In this document: piece after piece, positions 8,521 through 17,112 of the stretch
Numbering within the stretch: position 1 is the stretch's first letter
How the letters are laid out: every line of letters starts with the position of its first letter
DNA from: Spartinivicinus poritis
Lineage (GTDB): Bacteria; Pseudomonadota; Gammaproteobacteria; Pseudomonadales; Zooshikellaceae
DNA length: 36,661 bases
Direction: 5' to 3'
Assembly (NCBI RefSeq): GCF_028858535.1
Contig: NZ_JAPMOU010000049.1
Span: 1-36,661, forward strand
Notes under the pieces: generated by a model
Databases searched by the model: none
What the model was told of the DNA's origin: nothing
What the model saw: only the letters and a program-made list of their open reading frames with translations
Position numbers and translations under genes: made by a program

Positions 8521-9015
8521 GTGGGTCGAAGAACATCATTGGGCGCTAAAATTTCGGCATTGTCAGACGTTTCATGCAAGCTCTTCAAGGCCGATATGCC
8601 ATTCGTGAATTATCGCTTTAAAGCATTTATAGAAACAGGATCTTTACAACATGCATTTGATGTAAGATTCAAATCCATTAGCGGCCTAAAAATCTCTCGT
8701 CAGTTAGGTATGACAGATAATTGCATTCATTTAACTTCTAGTTCATCTCCAAGTACTCTCACTTTACAAAGAGGTGTTATTTTAGGCTCCTCTCTTAGAG
8801 ACGTGCATTTATTAGAAACGACTTTCTGGGATAACCGGTTACTCCAATCTCAAATTATAATTACTTTAATTAATAATAGTGATTTGCCATTAACAGGCTG
8901 GAAGATAAAAGATGCTTACTTCAGTGGCTGGGAATGGGGAACACTTGACGGCTCCAGTAGTGATGTCGCCTTTGAAACTATGACTTACACTTACAACAGC
9001 ATTCAGCCCTTATAA
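8521..9015 (+). CDS. eCIS inner tube protein 2 (gp19-like, tube-initiator type), 164 aa
   Basis: This second, divergent gp19-fold protein probably forms the tube layers at the baseplate, as Afp5/Pvc5-type proteins do. Visible features are FVNYRFKAFIETG, a FKSISGLKISRQLG motif equivalent to VSGLDV in tube 1, STLTLQRGVILGSSL, and the C-terminal GSSSDVAFETMTYTYNS, which matches the tube-1 ending in pattern. The start codon is GTG at 8521, chosen because AGGAG lies at about 8511. It is separated from tube 1 by the stem-loop gap and followed 2 bp later by the DUF5908-like gene. Sequence divergence from tube 1 is high, which fits a baseplate-specific role. Confidence 0.88.
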   Translation: MGRRTSLGAKISALSDVSCKLFKADMPFVNYRFKAFIETGSLQHAFDVRFKSISGLKISRQLGMTDNCIHLTSSSSPSTLTLQRGVILGSSLRDVHLLETTFWDNRLLQSQIIITLINNSDLPLTGWKIKDAYFSGWEWGTLDGSSSDVAFETMTYTYNSIQPL

Positions 9016-9017
9016 CC

Positions 9018-9410
9018 ATGACCATCAATGTAGGAAATATCAGTATTAGATGTCGTGTTAACGACGATAGTAAAATAAGCTCTACTCAACCTAACAAACC
9101 GTCAAATCAGTCTCTCCAGCAAAACACTACCAAAAAGCAAAATGATAATGGTAAGAAAAAAAATAACGATGAAACATTTATTGAAAATCAACAAGAAACC
9201 ATTGAGGGGTTAGCTAATTTTAGTACTGATTCCAACCAGAAAGCTCAAGAACAAATCAGCTATGTTGATAACAAAGTAGATCAATTAAGAAAAGAAAGTA
9301 CAGTGATTATAAGAAATAATATTACATCCCTGAGTGATCAAATACACGAGCTTACTAAAAAAATAAGCCAATTAGAAAGACAAAAAAAAAGGTGGAATAA
9401 GTGCCTTTAA
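9018..9410 (+). CDS. DUF5908-like N-terminus with a long polar coiled coil (Afp6 position), 130 aa
   Basis: The first residues (MTINVGNISIRCRVND) follow the beta-strand pattern of the small DUF5908/Afp6-type proteins in eCIS clusters, usually only about 50-60 aa. Here that start is followed by a Gln/Asn/Lys-rich linker (about residues 20-55) and a heptad-like segment to the end (VDNKVDQLRKES, LSDQIHELTKKISQLERQKK). The function of this family is unsettled; its position between tube and Afp7-like genes suggests a baseplate or assembly part. The stop codon overlaps the GTG start of the next gene by 10 bp, indicating translational coupling. The 130-aa length is unusual for the family. Confidence 0.7.
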   Translation: MTINVGNISIRCRVNDDSKISSTQPNKPSNQSLQQNTTKKQNDNGKKKNNDETFIENQQETIEGLANFSTDSNQKAQEQISYVDNKVDQLRKESTVIIRNNITSLSDQIHELTKKISQLERQKKRWNKCL

Positions 9411-9892
9411 CAAATATCCATAAAGCCAGAATTACCAGTGAAAGTAATCCAACACCAATGGATCTTAACTATAGGTTAGACTCCCTTAGGCTCACTAGTG
9501 AAAACTCTTATCATAACTCGAATTTTCTCACTGGAAATGGAGCAAGGGTAGATTTTTTCCCCATGAAAAAACACCCTCATCAACTACAAATTAATTTTAT
9601 TTTTGACTCATCTGTCTATAGCAACATAACCAGCTACACATCTAAGTCCAACCCCCCTATCGATAAAAGTGTAAATAAGTTTGTGCGTTACACAGTCGAT
9701 GACAAAGGCAACCCTGTTCCTGTAACAATATTAATAGGTAAAATATTCACACCAAATATAGCTGACCTTTCCCACGCTATAACTGGGTTTCTGTGTGAAG
9801 CAGAAGTACGAGGTGTGGTCAGAGACAGGCAAGGTGATCCTGTCCGATTAGAAGTAGCCTGTACCTTTTTAGAAAGTAACAAGGATAAATAA
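9401..9892 (+). CDS. Afp7-like CIS tube/baseplate protein, N-terminal domain, 163 aa
   Basis: It sits where Afp7/Pvc7 lies in related clusters, between the tube/DUF5908 genes and the spike. It has the beta-rich layout of the CIS tube-type domain that joins the tube to the spike: LNYRLDSLRLTSEN, GARVDFFPMKKHPHQLQINF, KNKFVRYTVDDKG-like and DPVRLEVACTFLES strands. The GTG start at 9401 is supported by AGGTGG just upstream. The TAA stop is in the same frame as, and directly abuts, the ATG of the next 65-aa frame, which looks like the LysM-like end of the same family. The domain is therefore either naturally split or separated by a nonsense mutation. Confidence 0.75.
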   Translation: MPLTNIHKARITSESNPTPMDLNYRLDSLRLTSENSYHNSNFLTGNGARVDFFPMKKHPHQLQINFIFDSSVYSNITSYTSKSNPPIDKSVNKFVRYTVDDKGNPVPVTILIGKIFTPNIADLSHAITGFLCEAEVRGVVRDRQGDPVRLEVACTFLESNKDK

Positions 9893-10090
9893 ATGGGTTT
9901 TCCTACTCATACAAGAATTAAACAAGTAAAAAGTGGCGATAAACTACAGCAATATGTGCTCGACACTTATGATGATCTTAACTTTCTCATAGCAGTTGCT
10001 ACAGTTAATCTCTTAAATAGCCTTCGCTATCTCGAAGAAGGATCAGAAATTAAGCTTCCACCGGTAGCTAGCAATAGTACAGAACAATGA
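9893..10090 (+). CDS. LysM-like small protein (Afp7 C-terminal part), 65 aa
   Basis: The sequence THTRIKQVKSGDKLQQYVLD, then DLNFLIAVATVNLLNSLRYL and EGSEIKLPP, has the shape of a LysM / gp53-like module: hydrophobic repeat, helix, and a final GxxIxLPP. In Afp7/Pvc7 such a module is the C-terminal domain of a longer protein. Here it begins at ATG immediately after the TAA of the preceding frame, in the same frame, with AAGGAT as a possible ribosome-binding site. Its end overlaps the next gene (ATGA). It probably anchors the spike complex to the tube. It could be a true separate subunit or the product of a split gene. Confidence 0.7.
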   Translation: MGFPTHTRIKQVKSGDKLQQYVLDTYDDLNFLIAVATVNLLNSLRYLEEGSEIKLPPVASNSTEQ

Positions 10091-11730
10091 CTATACCATC
10101 ATTACCAGAAGTAAAAATAATAATCAATGGCGAAGAAATCACAAGTGATGAGCCTAATATTATTCAAATTCAAGTACGTTATGCAACACAAGAAATACCA
10201 GAAGCATTGATTTCACTTTACTATGATGTAAAGAATAAGCCAGAATTTGCTATTTGTAGCAACATTACAATAAAAGTAGACGATAAAACAGTTTTTTCTG
10301 GTTTACTTACTGGGAGGGAGCTTACTAGGCCATCCGGGAAAGAGACTAAACCAATCGTTGACCTAACCTGTTATGGAGAACTTGTTAAAACTGTTGGTAA
10401 ACATCACTACCAAGTATTTGCTAACAAAAAAAATGATGCGGATGTCATTATCAAATTATTAGACGATGTTGATGTCAAACACAATTTAAAAAGCGGTAGT
10501 ATGTTGGAATTTGATAGTGCAAACCATTTAATCATGATTTATAATTCATCTATTTGGGAGTATATTAAGCAGCGAGCCAAAGCGAATGGAAGATTAATAC
10601 TTCCCACCATTAACGGAGAAGAAGAAAAGCTAAAGTTTTTTAAAGAAGGTGACGAAGGTGAGTCAAATATACTAGACTTATCAGACAACAAATCAATAAT
10701 TGAATACAAATTTAAAAAAAGCTGCCTCAATCAAAGTGACTCAATACAAAATAAAACCTGGGATAGAAAAAAGCAGCAATTTAAAGGACAAAAGAAGTCA
10801 AGCAAAAGTCAAGATACACTACCAGGAATAGATAACTATATAAATTACTTGCAAGCCCCTTTACTAGAAGCGGAAGCTAATGAGCGAGCGTCAGCTGAAA
10901 TCTTTTACCGAAAACTAGATCTATATAAAGGAAGTATTGTATTGCGTGGGGAAGAAAAAAATGTTTACTCTCTTGGTGATACTATTCAAATCAAAAACAG
11001 TAGTTTTAGCTCTCTAAATAGCTTTCAGGGCAATGAAGCTCTCATCATTACAGGTATCACCCATGATTTTAACTCAATAGATTATTGGAAAATCACCTAT
11101 TCCTTAGGCCTATGTGCCGACAAAATATTAGGGTGTGATGATAGTGTACAAATGGTGCATGGGTTACAAATTGGGCAAGTTAAAGACTACAACGACTTTA
11201 AAGGCCAAAGGCCTAGTGATCAAAACCTTATCCCTGTCAAACTGGCAAAAGATAAAGATAATAATGATTTAATAGTACTAGCTATTTTGAGCTCCCCATT
11301 TGCATCAGCAGAAAAGGGGTTATTTTTACCACCTCAAAAAGATGACGAGGTCATATTAGGATTTCTAGGTAATGACATACGTTACCCAGTTATTTTAGGG
11401 TCTCTTTATAATGAAAAAAGAAACAAAGAATTCCCACCGAAACTTGATAAGTTAGATAAAGATAAGAACAAATACTCACTTCTCTTAGAAAAAGATAAGC
11501 TATTTATTGAATTTGATGATGAGAAAAAAGTGTTAGTCAGTAAAGCGGGCGAAAAGAATACCCTTACAATAGAAAAAGATAAGGGTTTTGAACTTAATAA
11601 AGAAGATAAACATATAGTAACTATTGAAGATTTTATTAAACTTGAATCCGATGGAAATCATATCAGCATAAATAAGCCCAGTAGCAATATTAAAATAAAA
11701 GCAAAAGATAGAGTAGAGGTTAACAAATAG
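10087..11730 (+). CDS. eCIS central spike, VgrG / gp27-gp5-like (Afp8 family), 547 aa
   Basis: This trimeric hub and spike crowns the inner tube and pierces the target. Residues about 1-340 form the gp27-like hub (IQVRYATQEIPEALISLYYD, FSGLLTGRELTRPSGKETKP, DVIIKLLDDVDVKHNL). Around 355-450 is the OB-fold of gp5 (HGLQIGQVKDYND, AEKGLFLPPQKDDEVILGFL, RYPVILGSLYN). The last 90 residues are repeats of charged beta-strands (LEKDKLFIEFDDEKKV, ISINKPSSNIKIKAKD), which are expected to form the triple-stranded needle. The C-terminus is very Lys/Asp-rich. It overlaps the LysM-like gene by 4 bp and is followed at once by the gp25 gene. It lacks any lysozyme domain, as usual for eCIS. Confidence 0.92.
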   Translation: MTIPSLPEVKIIINGEEITSDEPNIIQIQVRYATQEIPEALISLYYDVKNKPEFAICSNITIKVDDKTVFSGLLTGRELTRPSGKETKPIVDLTCYGELVKTVGKHHYQVFANKKNDADVIIKLLDDVDVKHNLKSGSMLEFDSANHLIMIYNSSIWEYIKQRAKANGRLILPTINGEEEKLKFFKEGDEGESNILDLSDNKSIIEYKFKKSCLNQSDSIQNKTWDRKKQQFKGQKKSSKSQDTLPGIDNYINYLQAPLLEAEANERASAEIFYRKLDLYKGSIVLRGEEKNVYSLGDTIQIKNSSFSSLNSFQGNEALIITGITHDFNSIDYWKITYSLGLCADKILGCDDSVQMVHGLQIGQVKDYNDFKGQRPSDQNLIPVKLAKDKDNNDLIVLAILSSPFASAEKGLFLPPQKDDEVILGFLGNDIRYPVILGSLYNEKRNKEFPPKLDKLDKDKNKYSLLLEKDKLFIEFDDEKKVLVSKAGEKNTLTIEKDKGFELNKEDKHIVTIEDFIKLESDGNHISINKPSSNIKIKAKDRVEVNK

Positions 11731-11733
11731 CTA

Positions 11734-12138
11734 ATGGCTAACAATGTGTTTGTAGGTCTAGGGTGGTGTTTTCCACCACGATTTTTTTCGCCAGCATCCG
11801 GGCCAGAGATGAGTGCTGGAGAAGAGCATATGAATAATTCATTACACATTTTACTATCGACAAGGGTTAGTGAGAGAATGATGCATCCCACCTTTGGTAG
11901 CCGTATTAAACAATATCAATTTGATTTACTAGATACACTTACTATTGCTAGTATTAGGGAAGATATCATCAAAACTATTTCTCAATTTGAGCCAAGGATT
12001 AAGCTGATCTCAGTGGAAGTAGAAGAAGTTGACAGAGATAATGACAATGGATTTATTTTAATCAAAGTTGATTATGAGTTAATAGAAAGTAATGAAACAG
12101 GTAATTTTGTTTTTCCATTTTATTTAAACAGTACTTAA
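11734..12138 (+). CDS. Baseplate wedge protein, gp25-like (Afp9 family), 134 aa
   Basis: This gp25-family subunit nucleates sheath assembly at the baseplate. The core signature is present: SLHILLSTRVSERMMHPTFG around residues 34-53, corresponding to the family pattern I-x2-LL-T-x2-GER-x-M-P-x-FG, although Gly before ER is replaced by Ser. This is followed by the IREDIIKTISQFEPRIKL helix and a C-terminal beta strand. The N-terminal extension (VFVGLGWCFPPRFF) is typical of eCIS versions. It starts 3 bp after the spike stop and has no strong Shine-Dalgarno, suggesting translational coupling. Confidence 0.9.
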   Translation: MANNVFVGLGWCFPPRFFSPASGPEMSAGEEHMNNSLHILLSTRVSERMMHPTFGSRIKQYQFDLLDTLTIASIREDIIKTISQFEPRIKLISVEVEEVDRDNDNGFILIKVDYELIESNETGNFVFPFYLNST

Positions 12139-12161
12139 TGTAAATTACAAATACGTACCTG

Positions 12162-12623
12162 ATGAAAGAAGATAACGAGATTTTAAAATTAAAATATTTT
12201 ATCGTTTTTAAAGACCCCATACCAAAGGCAAGAATATATGGATACCAGGAACATCCTATAGTTCACACTAGCCAAAATATTATTAACATTAGGAATAAAA
12301 ATCTATGCGTAATGATAAAAGACAGTGAAAAACATATAGATAACCAAAAGCAAAACGTTCGTTACTCTACTAGCAAATATGCAACCCCAGGAATAGGAAC
12401 CCTAATGATAAATAATTTAAACGACGCCCATATTTCAAAAAAACTATATATCAATAAAAAAAATGTTTTTCTCAAAATGAGTCCGTTAACTAGATTTCAA
12501 GCAGAATTGAAAGTCGTAACTCCAGCAATGAGCATCAATAATCCACCAACACCAGAGCCAACCCCTTCTTATAAGGGTTATGGTTACTTTAAGTCAAACA
12601 ACAATGTACTTTATTCAAAATAA
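12162..12623 (+). CDS. Divergent PAAR-like spike-tip protein (Afp10 position), 153 aa
   Basis: In Afp-like clusters the gene between gp25 and the Afp11-like protein encodes the PAAR-type tip. This 153-aa protein occupies that slot but lacks obvious PAAR motifs. Its central part (PGIGTLMINNLNDAHISKK, then INKKNVFLK) and end (GYGYFKSNNNVLYS) align by eye with a second protein at 32159-32629 (PGEGTVTILSLDDNQNSSK, IEKNQVILRG, GTGRFIANSRYV). Both look like PAAR-like/DUF4280-type beta proteins. The assignment rests on position and on this pairing. It is Lys/Asn-rich and AT-rich like its spike neighbour. Confidence 0.65.
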   Translation: MKEDNEILKLKYFIVFKDPIPKARIYGYQEHPIVHTSQNIINIRNKNLCVMIKDSEKHIDNQKQNVRYSTSKYATPGIGTLMINNLNDAHISKKLYINKKNVFLKMSPLTRFQAELKVVTPAMSINNPPTPEPTPSYKGYGYFKSNNNVLYSK

Positions 12624-12718
12624 CATTTTGATTATATATGAAAACTGAAAGCATATTTTTATTAAAAATTGCTAAATTTAAAGTATATAATAACTAAGTT
12701 GCTTGAGATATAACCTTC

Positions 12719-15700
12719 ATGGCCAATGAAAAGAGTCTTATCAACCTAGACGACCAGCTGGGAACTCTGCAAAAAAAACGCAGCTTACCAGCATTTGCGC
12801 CTAGTCACTTCTCTATTGAAGAGCGAGATACTAATCGCTGGCTAGAGTACTTGTATCATTTTGCCCAACATATTCATTTTTTTGATCTCAAGCATGGTGA
12901 CCAAGGGCATCGTTGGCACTCCGCATTACCCAGCCCACCCGCCACCCCTAATGACATTAGTGACATTCAAACTCTATTGCATTGGGTAGAAGGAAACCAG
13001 TTAGTGCCCCCCCGAATTAAACGATTGGCTTCGCGTCCTGACATTGCCTTACTCATGGCTTTTTTCCAGCTGTTACAACATCCACAAAAGCAATTTAATG
13101 AGCTGACTTCCCGACATCAAAGTTACTATTTCAACGATCTTTTAAAAATCCATAAACAGCCACCTGTACCCGACAGCTGTTTTATAGTAGCTACATTGGC
13201 GGCTGACGCCACCACAACTACCCTGCCCCAAGGTACACTTTTTAATGCAGGCGATGATAGCGAAGGTCAACCCTTACAATATGAGCTATTAGCTGATACT
13301 ACTTTAAATCAAGCAAGAGTGAGTCATGTTAAAAACCTGCTTAAACTGGATGATGGGCCAGACAGTTTAATCGCTGTCTCAACCCTGTTTGATGAGCCAA
13401 CTGAGCTGAGTATTCCTCCAACAGGGGTTATGACGTTTGGTGACCTGGCAAACACAGATGAAATTGCACCGGCCTTTCCTAATATTGGCTTATTTATTAC
13501 CTCATCGTATTTATGGCTCACCGAAGGGGTTCGAACCATTCGCCTCACTTTCGATGCTCGCTTCATTGCTACCTTACAAGAAGCAGACTTAATGCCCGAT
13601 CAGCTCAGCCACTATTTTGATATTCATCTCAGTACGGCGGAGGGGGTCATTTTACTTAGTGACTCTGCACAAGCCCTGGTTGAAGATACTGCCGCAGGTA
13701 CAGTGCAAATTACCTTAACCAAACTGTTTCCCCCTGTGACAACCCTACCAGACTTACGGCCACATCCCAGTGTGGAAACACCTTTTTTGCAGTTGACACT
13801 GAAAAAAGTAGATGAAGAAATTATCATTAATAATGATAACGACACCCAACTTGTCAGCAAACAGCAACGTTTGAATCAATTAAAAAGTGTTTCCTTTAAC
13901 ACTATTACCCTGGAAGTAATGGCCAAAGGCTTAACCCAACTCGTGTTACGGCATGACTCATCAGAGCTTTCCCCTGATCAACCCTTTGAGCCATTTTCAA
14001 GCCAGCCTTTTTCTGGCTCACAGTTTACATTTACTCACCCAGAGTTGGTGATGAAGGACTTGTCTTCTCTCACCTTACATTTTGACTGGGTGAATAAACC
14101 CGACAGTTTCAGTGATTATTATGCCGCTTACCAAACTTATTTAAATGATAATAATTGGCCACATCATCAAGTAACGATTACAGCGTTTACCAATGATGCT
14201 TCAAGCACTTATCCTTTATTTAACAGTGACTCACTTCATATCAACAACACAACTCTATTGGCACGTCTCCAGCGATTTCAGCAAGCCGATTTCCCACTAA
14301 CAGATACGGACCCTTTTGCCTGGCCAAACAGGTTAACACTTACCCTCACTGGTGATGACTTTGGTCATACACTTTTCCCTAAAGTTATCGAGCGATTTTC
14401 ATTACAAAATGCTCAGCTCATTAGCACTGGTGGCGATTTAAATAAGATTATACATGTCAGTCAGCCCTATACCCCTACTACTAAGTCTTTAGCGATTGAT
14501 TACTCTGCTAAGGTCAACATTAACGTGCCAACAGCCGGAGCAGGCACCGAACATCAACTGATTCATCAGCACCCCATTGGCCAGCAACATGTTGTTGATA
14601 CCTTACCCCCTACCGATTTTTACTTTTTACTCCCTAAAATCAGCCAAAATGGGTATCTCTATATTGGTTTAAACCAAGCGCCTATTCCTGGTGTAATCAG
14701 CTTATTTTTTCATATAGAGCCCATTGACCAAGTAAATCAAAATGAAGTGACTGAGGTGCAATGGAGTTATTTGGATAATAATCATTGGCGAGCTTTTATT
14801 ACTGATAAACAGTTTATAAACAGTTTTAGAGGAACTATTTTAGCAGACTCCACTGATGGCCTATTACACAGTGGTATTATCCAGTTTCGCTTACCTGAGA
14901 TTACAATACATCAGGAAGCTCTCTCCAATAATCAACAAGTCTGGCTCAGGGCAGCTGTACACTCTACCAAAGGACACTTAGCACCGCAGTTATCACGTTT
15001 ACATTTAATTCAAGCCCAAGCATTCATGGTTAACTTTGTTGATAACAACAATTCACCTTCCCACTTAGAAATACCTCTTCCTGCTGGCAGTATTACAGAG
15101 TTAGTACAAGATAACCCTGCCATTAATACTATTAGCCAACCAATCGAATCGGTTAACGGTAAGCCAGTTGAGTCAACAAACGCTTACCAGATACGAGTCA
15201 GTGAACAACTACGTCACAAAGGCCGAGCGCTCACTACCTGGGATTATGAACACTTGGTGTTAGACAAATTTCCTTTTCTGTTTCTAGTGAAGTGTTTACG
15301 ACTCTGTACCGCTGATAACCGCCGCGAGCCTTTTGCTATAAATGTAGTTGTAATCCCTAAATTCCATCACATTCTAGTGTTACAGCCAAAAGTACCACTA
15401 TTTATCAGGAAACAAATTAAGTACTATTTACAGACTATCGCCCCTCCAGCCGCTCGTATCTCTGTGAATCCCCCTCGATTTCAAGAGGTGCAGATCGAAG
15501 TATCAGTAAACTTTATTTCTGACACAGGGGTTGGACTATTCATTGAGCAACTTAACGACGCTCTTGTCCTGTTTTTAAGCCCTTGGAGCAACACTGATGA
15601 CAGCCAGAGCAATGCCTTTGAAAATACCCTTTACCTAACTGATATTATGTCTTTCATTGAAAGTCAACCTTATGTCATCAAAGTATTTAATATAAAAGTT

Positions 15701-15883
15701 CTTACCCGTCTTTCAACGGAAAAGGAATGGACTCTCACTACTTTACAAGTGGTTAGAGGTCTATCTCCCGATGTTATTTTAGTGCCAGCAAGAAAGCATA
15801 ATATTCGTAGTTTCTCAGAGGCTCCATTAAACACCGAAGGGATCGGCGTGATGGAAGTTGAATTCGACTTCATCTTAGAATAA
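12719..15883 (+). CDS. Baseplate protein, gp6/J-like (Afp11 family), 1054 aa
   Basis: This large wedge protein makes the baseplate ring and triggers contraction. The N-terminal part matches eCIS Afp11 proteins (RWLEYLYHFAQHIHFFDL near residues 40-57, then LLMAFFQLLQHPQKQFNELT). The C-terminal part contains the well-kept block RVSEQLRHKGRALTTWDYEH at about residue 824, followed by KFPFLFLVKCLRLCT and repeated baseplate-J strands. Length is in the normal range for eCIS Afp11. It follows the tip gene after about 95 bp, with no strong Shine-Dalgarno before ATG. Base composition is clearly richer in G+C than the preceding spike genes. It is intact. Confidence 0.93.
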   Translation: MANEKSLINLDDQLGTLQKKRSLPAFAPSHFSIEERDTNRWLEYLYHFAQHIHFFDLKHGDQGHRWHSALPSPPATPNDISDIQTLLHWVEGNQLVPPRIKRLASRPDIALLMAFFQLLQHPQKQFNELTSRHQSYYFNDLLKIHKQPPVPDSCFIVATLAADATTTTLPQGTLFNAGDDSEGQPLQYELLADTTLNQARVSHVKNLLKLDDGPDSLIAVSTLFDEPTELSIPPTGVMTFGDLANTDEIAPAFPNIGLFITSSYLWLTEGVRTIRLTFDARFIATLQEADLMPDQLSHYFDIHLSTAEGVILLSDSAQALVEDTAAGTVQITLTKLFPPVTTLPDLRPHPSVETPFLQLTLKKVDEEIIINNDNDTQLVSKQQRLNQLKSVSFNTITLEVMAKGLTQLVLRHDSSELSPDQPFEPFSSQPFSGSQFTFTHPELVMKDLSSLTLHFDWVNKPDSFSDYYAAYQTYLNDNNWPHHQVTITAFTNDASSTYPLFNSDSLHINNTTLLARLQRFQQADFPLTDTDPFAWPNRLTLTLTGDDFGHTLFPKVIERFSLQNAQLISTGGDLNKIIHVSQPYTPTTKSLAIDYSAKVNINVPTAGAGTEHQLIHQHPIGQQHVVDTLPPTDFYFLLPKISQNGYLYIGLNQAPIPGVISLFFHIEPIDQVNQNEVTEVQWSYLDNNHWRAFITDKQFINSFRGTILADSTDGLLHSGIIQFRLPEITIHQEALSNNQQVWLRAAVHSTKGHLAPQLSRLHLIQAQAFMVNFVDNNNSPSHLEIPLPAGSITELVQDNPAINTISQPIESVNGKPVESTNAYQIRVSEQLRHKGRALTTWDYEHLVLDKFPFLFLVKCLRLCTADNRREPFAINVVVIPKFHHILVLQPKVPLFIRKQIKYYLQTIAPPAARISVNPPRFQEVQIEVSVNFISDTGVGLFIEQLNDALVLFLSPWSNTDDSQSNAFENTLYLTDIMSFIESQPYVIKVFNIKVLTRLSTEKEWTLTTLQVVRGLSPDVILVPARKHNIRSFSEAPLNTEGIGVMEVEFDFILE

Positions 15884-15903
15884 AAATAATAAATGGAAAA
15901 ACA

Positions 15904-17052
15904 ATGGCCACATTAACTATTAGTGAACTCAAAAAAAAATTTAAATCTGGTAACGTACCTACTGAAGACCATTTTGCTCAACTAATTGAGCTTGCCAATA
16001 CTGGTAGCCCTTTGGCTAATGCTCATGCTGGTTTAAAAGGACTGAGCTTAGACGAGCAAAATCGTTTACAAGTCAGCTTTAAACATGGCTTAGCTTTAGA
16101 GAATAACCAGCTGCAACTGCAACTAAGCAAACACTCTGGCCTCACCCTTAATAAAACTGGGTTGTCGGTAAATGTAGGTTCTGGATTATCACTCAACCAA
16201 GACAATCAATTAACCCTGAAGGTAAATACCAGTCCTGGGCTTGAATATGATTCGAAAAAAAGCAAACTTTCTCTAAATATTGAGCAGCTTCTAGAAGCTA
16301 GTACTATCCAAAAAGGACTACCAACGTCTGATGACAAAAATAAATTAGATGCGATCAAACTAACATCAACCTCTCAACAAATTCAGGCTAAATCACTATG
16401 CCTCGGCAATGGTTTTAAGCCCAACCAGCAAGCCCTTTGCTTGAAGCTTACCGAACAGTCTGGGCTATCACTGAATAGCCAGGGTTTAGCCATTAATACC
16501 GGGCCAGGGCTAAAAATTAACGAATCTAATGGGGTGTCAGTACACATAAAAACCAGCAAAGAACTATCGTACGATCAAAAAAAAGGGGTATTAACTGTTC
16601 AAGTTGACCAATTTCCAGAGGCTAATACCAAGCACAAAGGCTTGCTTTCGGTAAAAGATAAAATAAAACTTGATTACATTAAATTTAATGCTAAAACTAA
16701 TTTAGTTAGTGCTGAGTCACTCTGCATTGGCAAAGGCATTAAACAAGACAAGCAGGCTCTCTCTGTACACCTCGCCAACCAATCAGGATTACAAGACAAC
16801 AGTGGTCTATCTATTCAATTAGACCCTGATGCCCCACTCGCCATCAATGAACAGGGCTGCTTAACTGTTGATATCGGTAAGCTAAAAAGTATATTAATGG
16901 ATTTTGATAATTATGAAAAAAATAGTAACGGCCTCGAAACTAAGACAGTCGCCGCATTAAACAAGGAACAATATAATAAAAATTCACCTACCTTGTTTCG
17001 ACGACTCGTTAATTTCATTAACAACCAATGCTTAGCAATAAATAAAACATAA
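15904..17052 (+). CDS. Tail fibre with adenovirus-shaft-like repeats, 382 aa
   Basis: The N-terminal attachment motif is LKKKFKSGNVPTEDHFAQLI (residues about 9-28), shared in pattern with the second fibre at 19682. The body consists of triple-beta-spiral-type repeats such as HSGLTLNKTGLSVNVGSGLS and QSGLSLNSQGLAINTGPGLK. These follow the GL-x-L/I-x2-x-G-L-x-V/I-x-x-G-x-GL pattern of adenovirus fibre shafts, as reported for Afp13/Pvc13. A larger unit of about 105 aa is repeated (SLCLGNGFKPNQQALCLKL and SLCIGKGIKQDKQALSVHL mark equivalent points). There is no obvious knob; the C-terminus is short and polar. It lies between the Afp11- and Afp12-like genes, an unusual place. It probably binds the target cell. 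Confidence 0.82.
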   Translation: MATLTISELKKKFKSGNVPTEDHFAQLIELANTGSPLANAHAGLKGLSLDEQNRLQVSFKHGLALENNQLQLQLSKHSGLTLNKTGLSVNVGSGLSLNQDNQLTLKVNTSPGLEYDSKKSKLSLNIEQLLEASTIQKGLPTSDDKNKLDAIKLTSTSQQIQAKSLCLGNGFKPNQQALCLKLTEQSGLSLNSQGLAINTGPGLKINESNGVSVHIKTSKELSYDQKKGVLTVQVDQFPEANTKHKGLLSVKDKIKLDYIKFNAKTNLVSAESLCIGKGIKQDKQALSVHLANQSGLQDNSGLSIQLDPDAPLAINEQGCLTVDIGKLKSILMDFDNYEKNSNGLETKTVAALNKEQYNKNSPTLFRRLVNFINNQCLAINKT

Positions 17053-17112
17053 AATAATCAATTGGTTTAAATTATTATGTGCAATTTTTTATTTGGGAAG
17101 TGATGTAACATT

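Noticed and set aside
6441-12138. A tailed prophage or T6SS instead of an eCIS
   Set aside because: No capsid, terminase, portal or lysis genes, and no T6SS TssJ/L/M or ClpV genes. The AAA+ ATPase, CIS tape measure and Afp11/12-like proteins are eCIS-specific.
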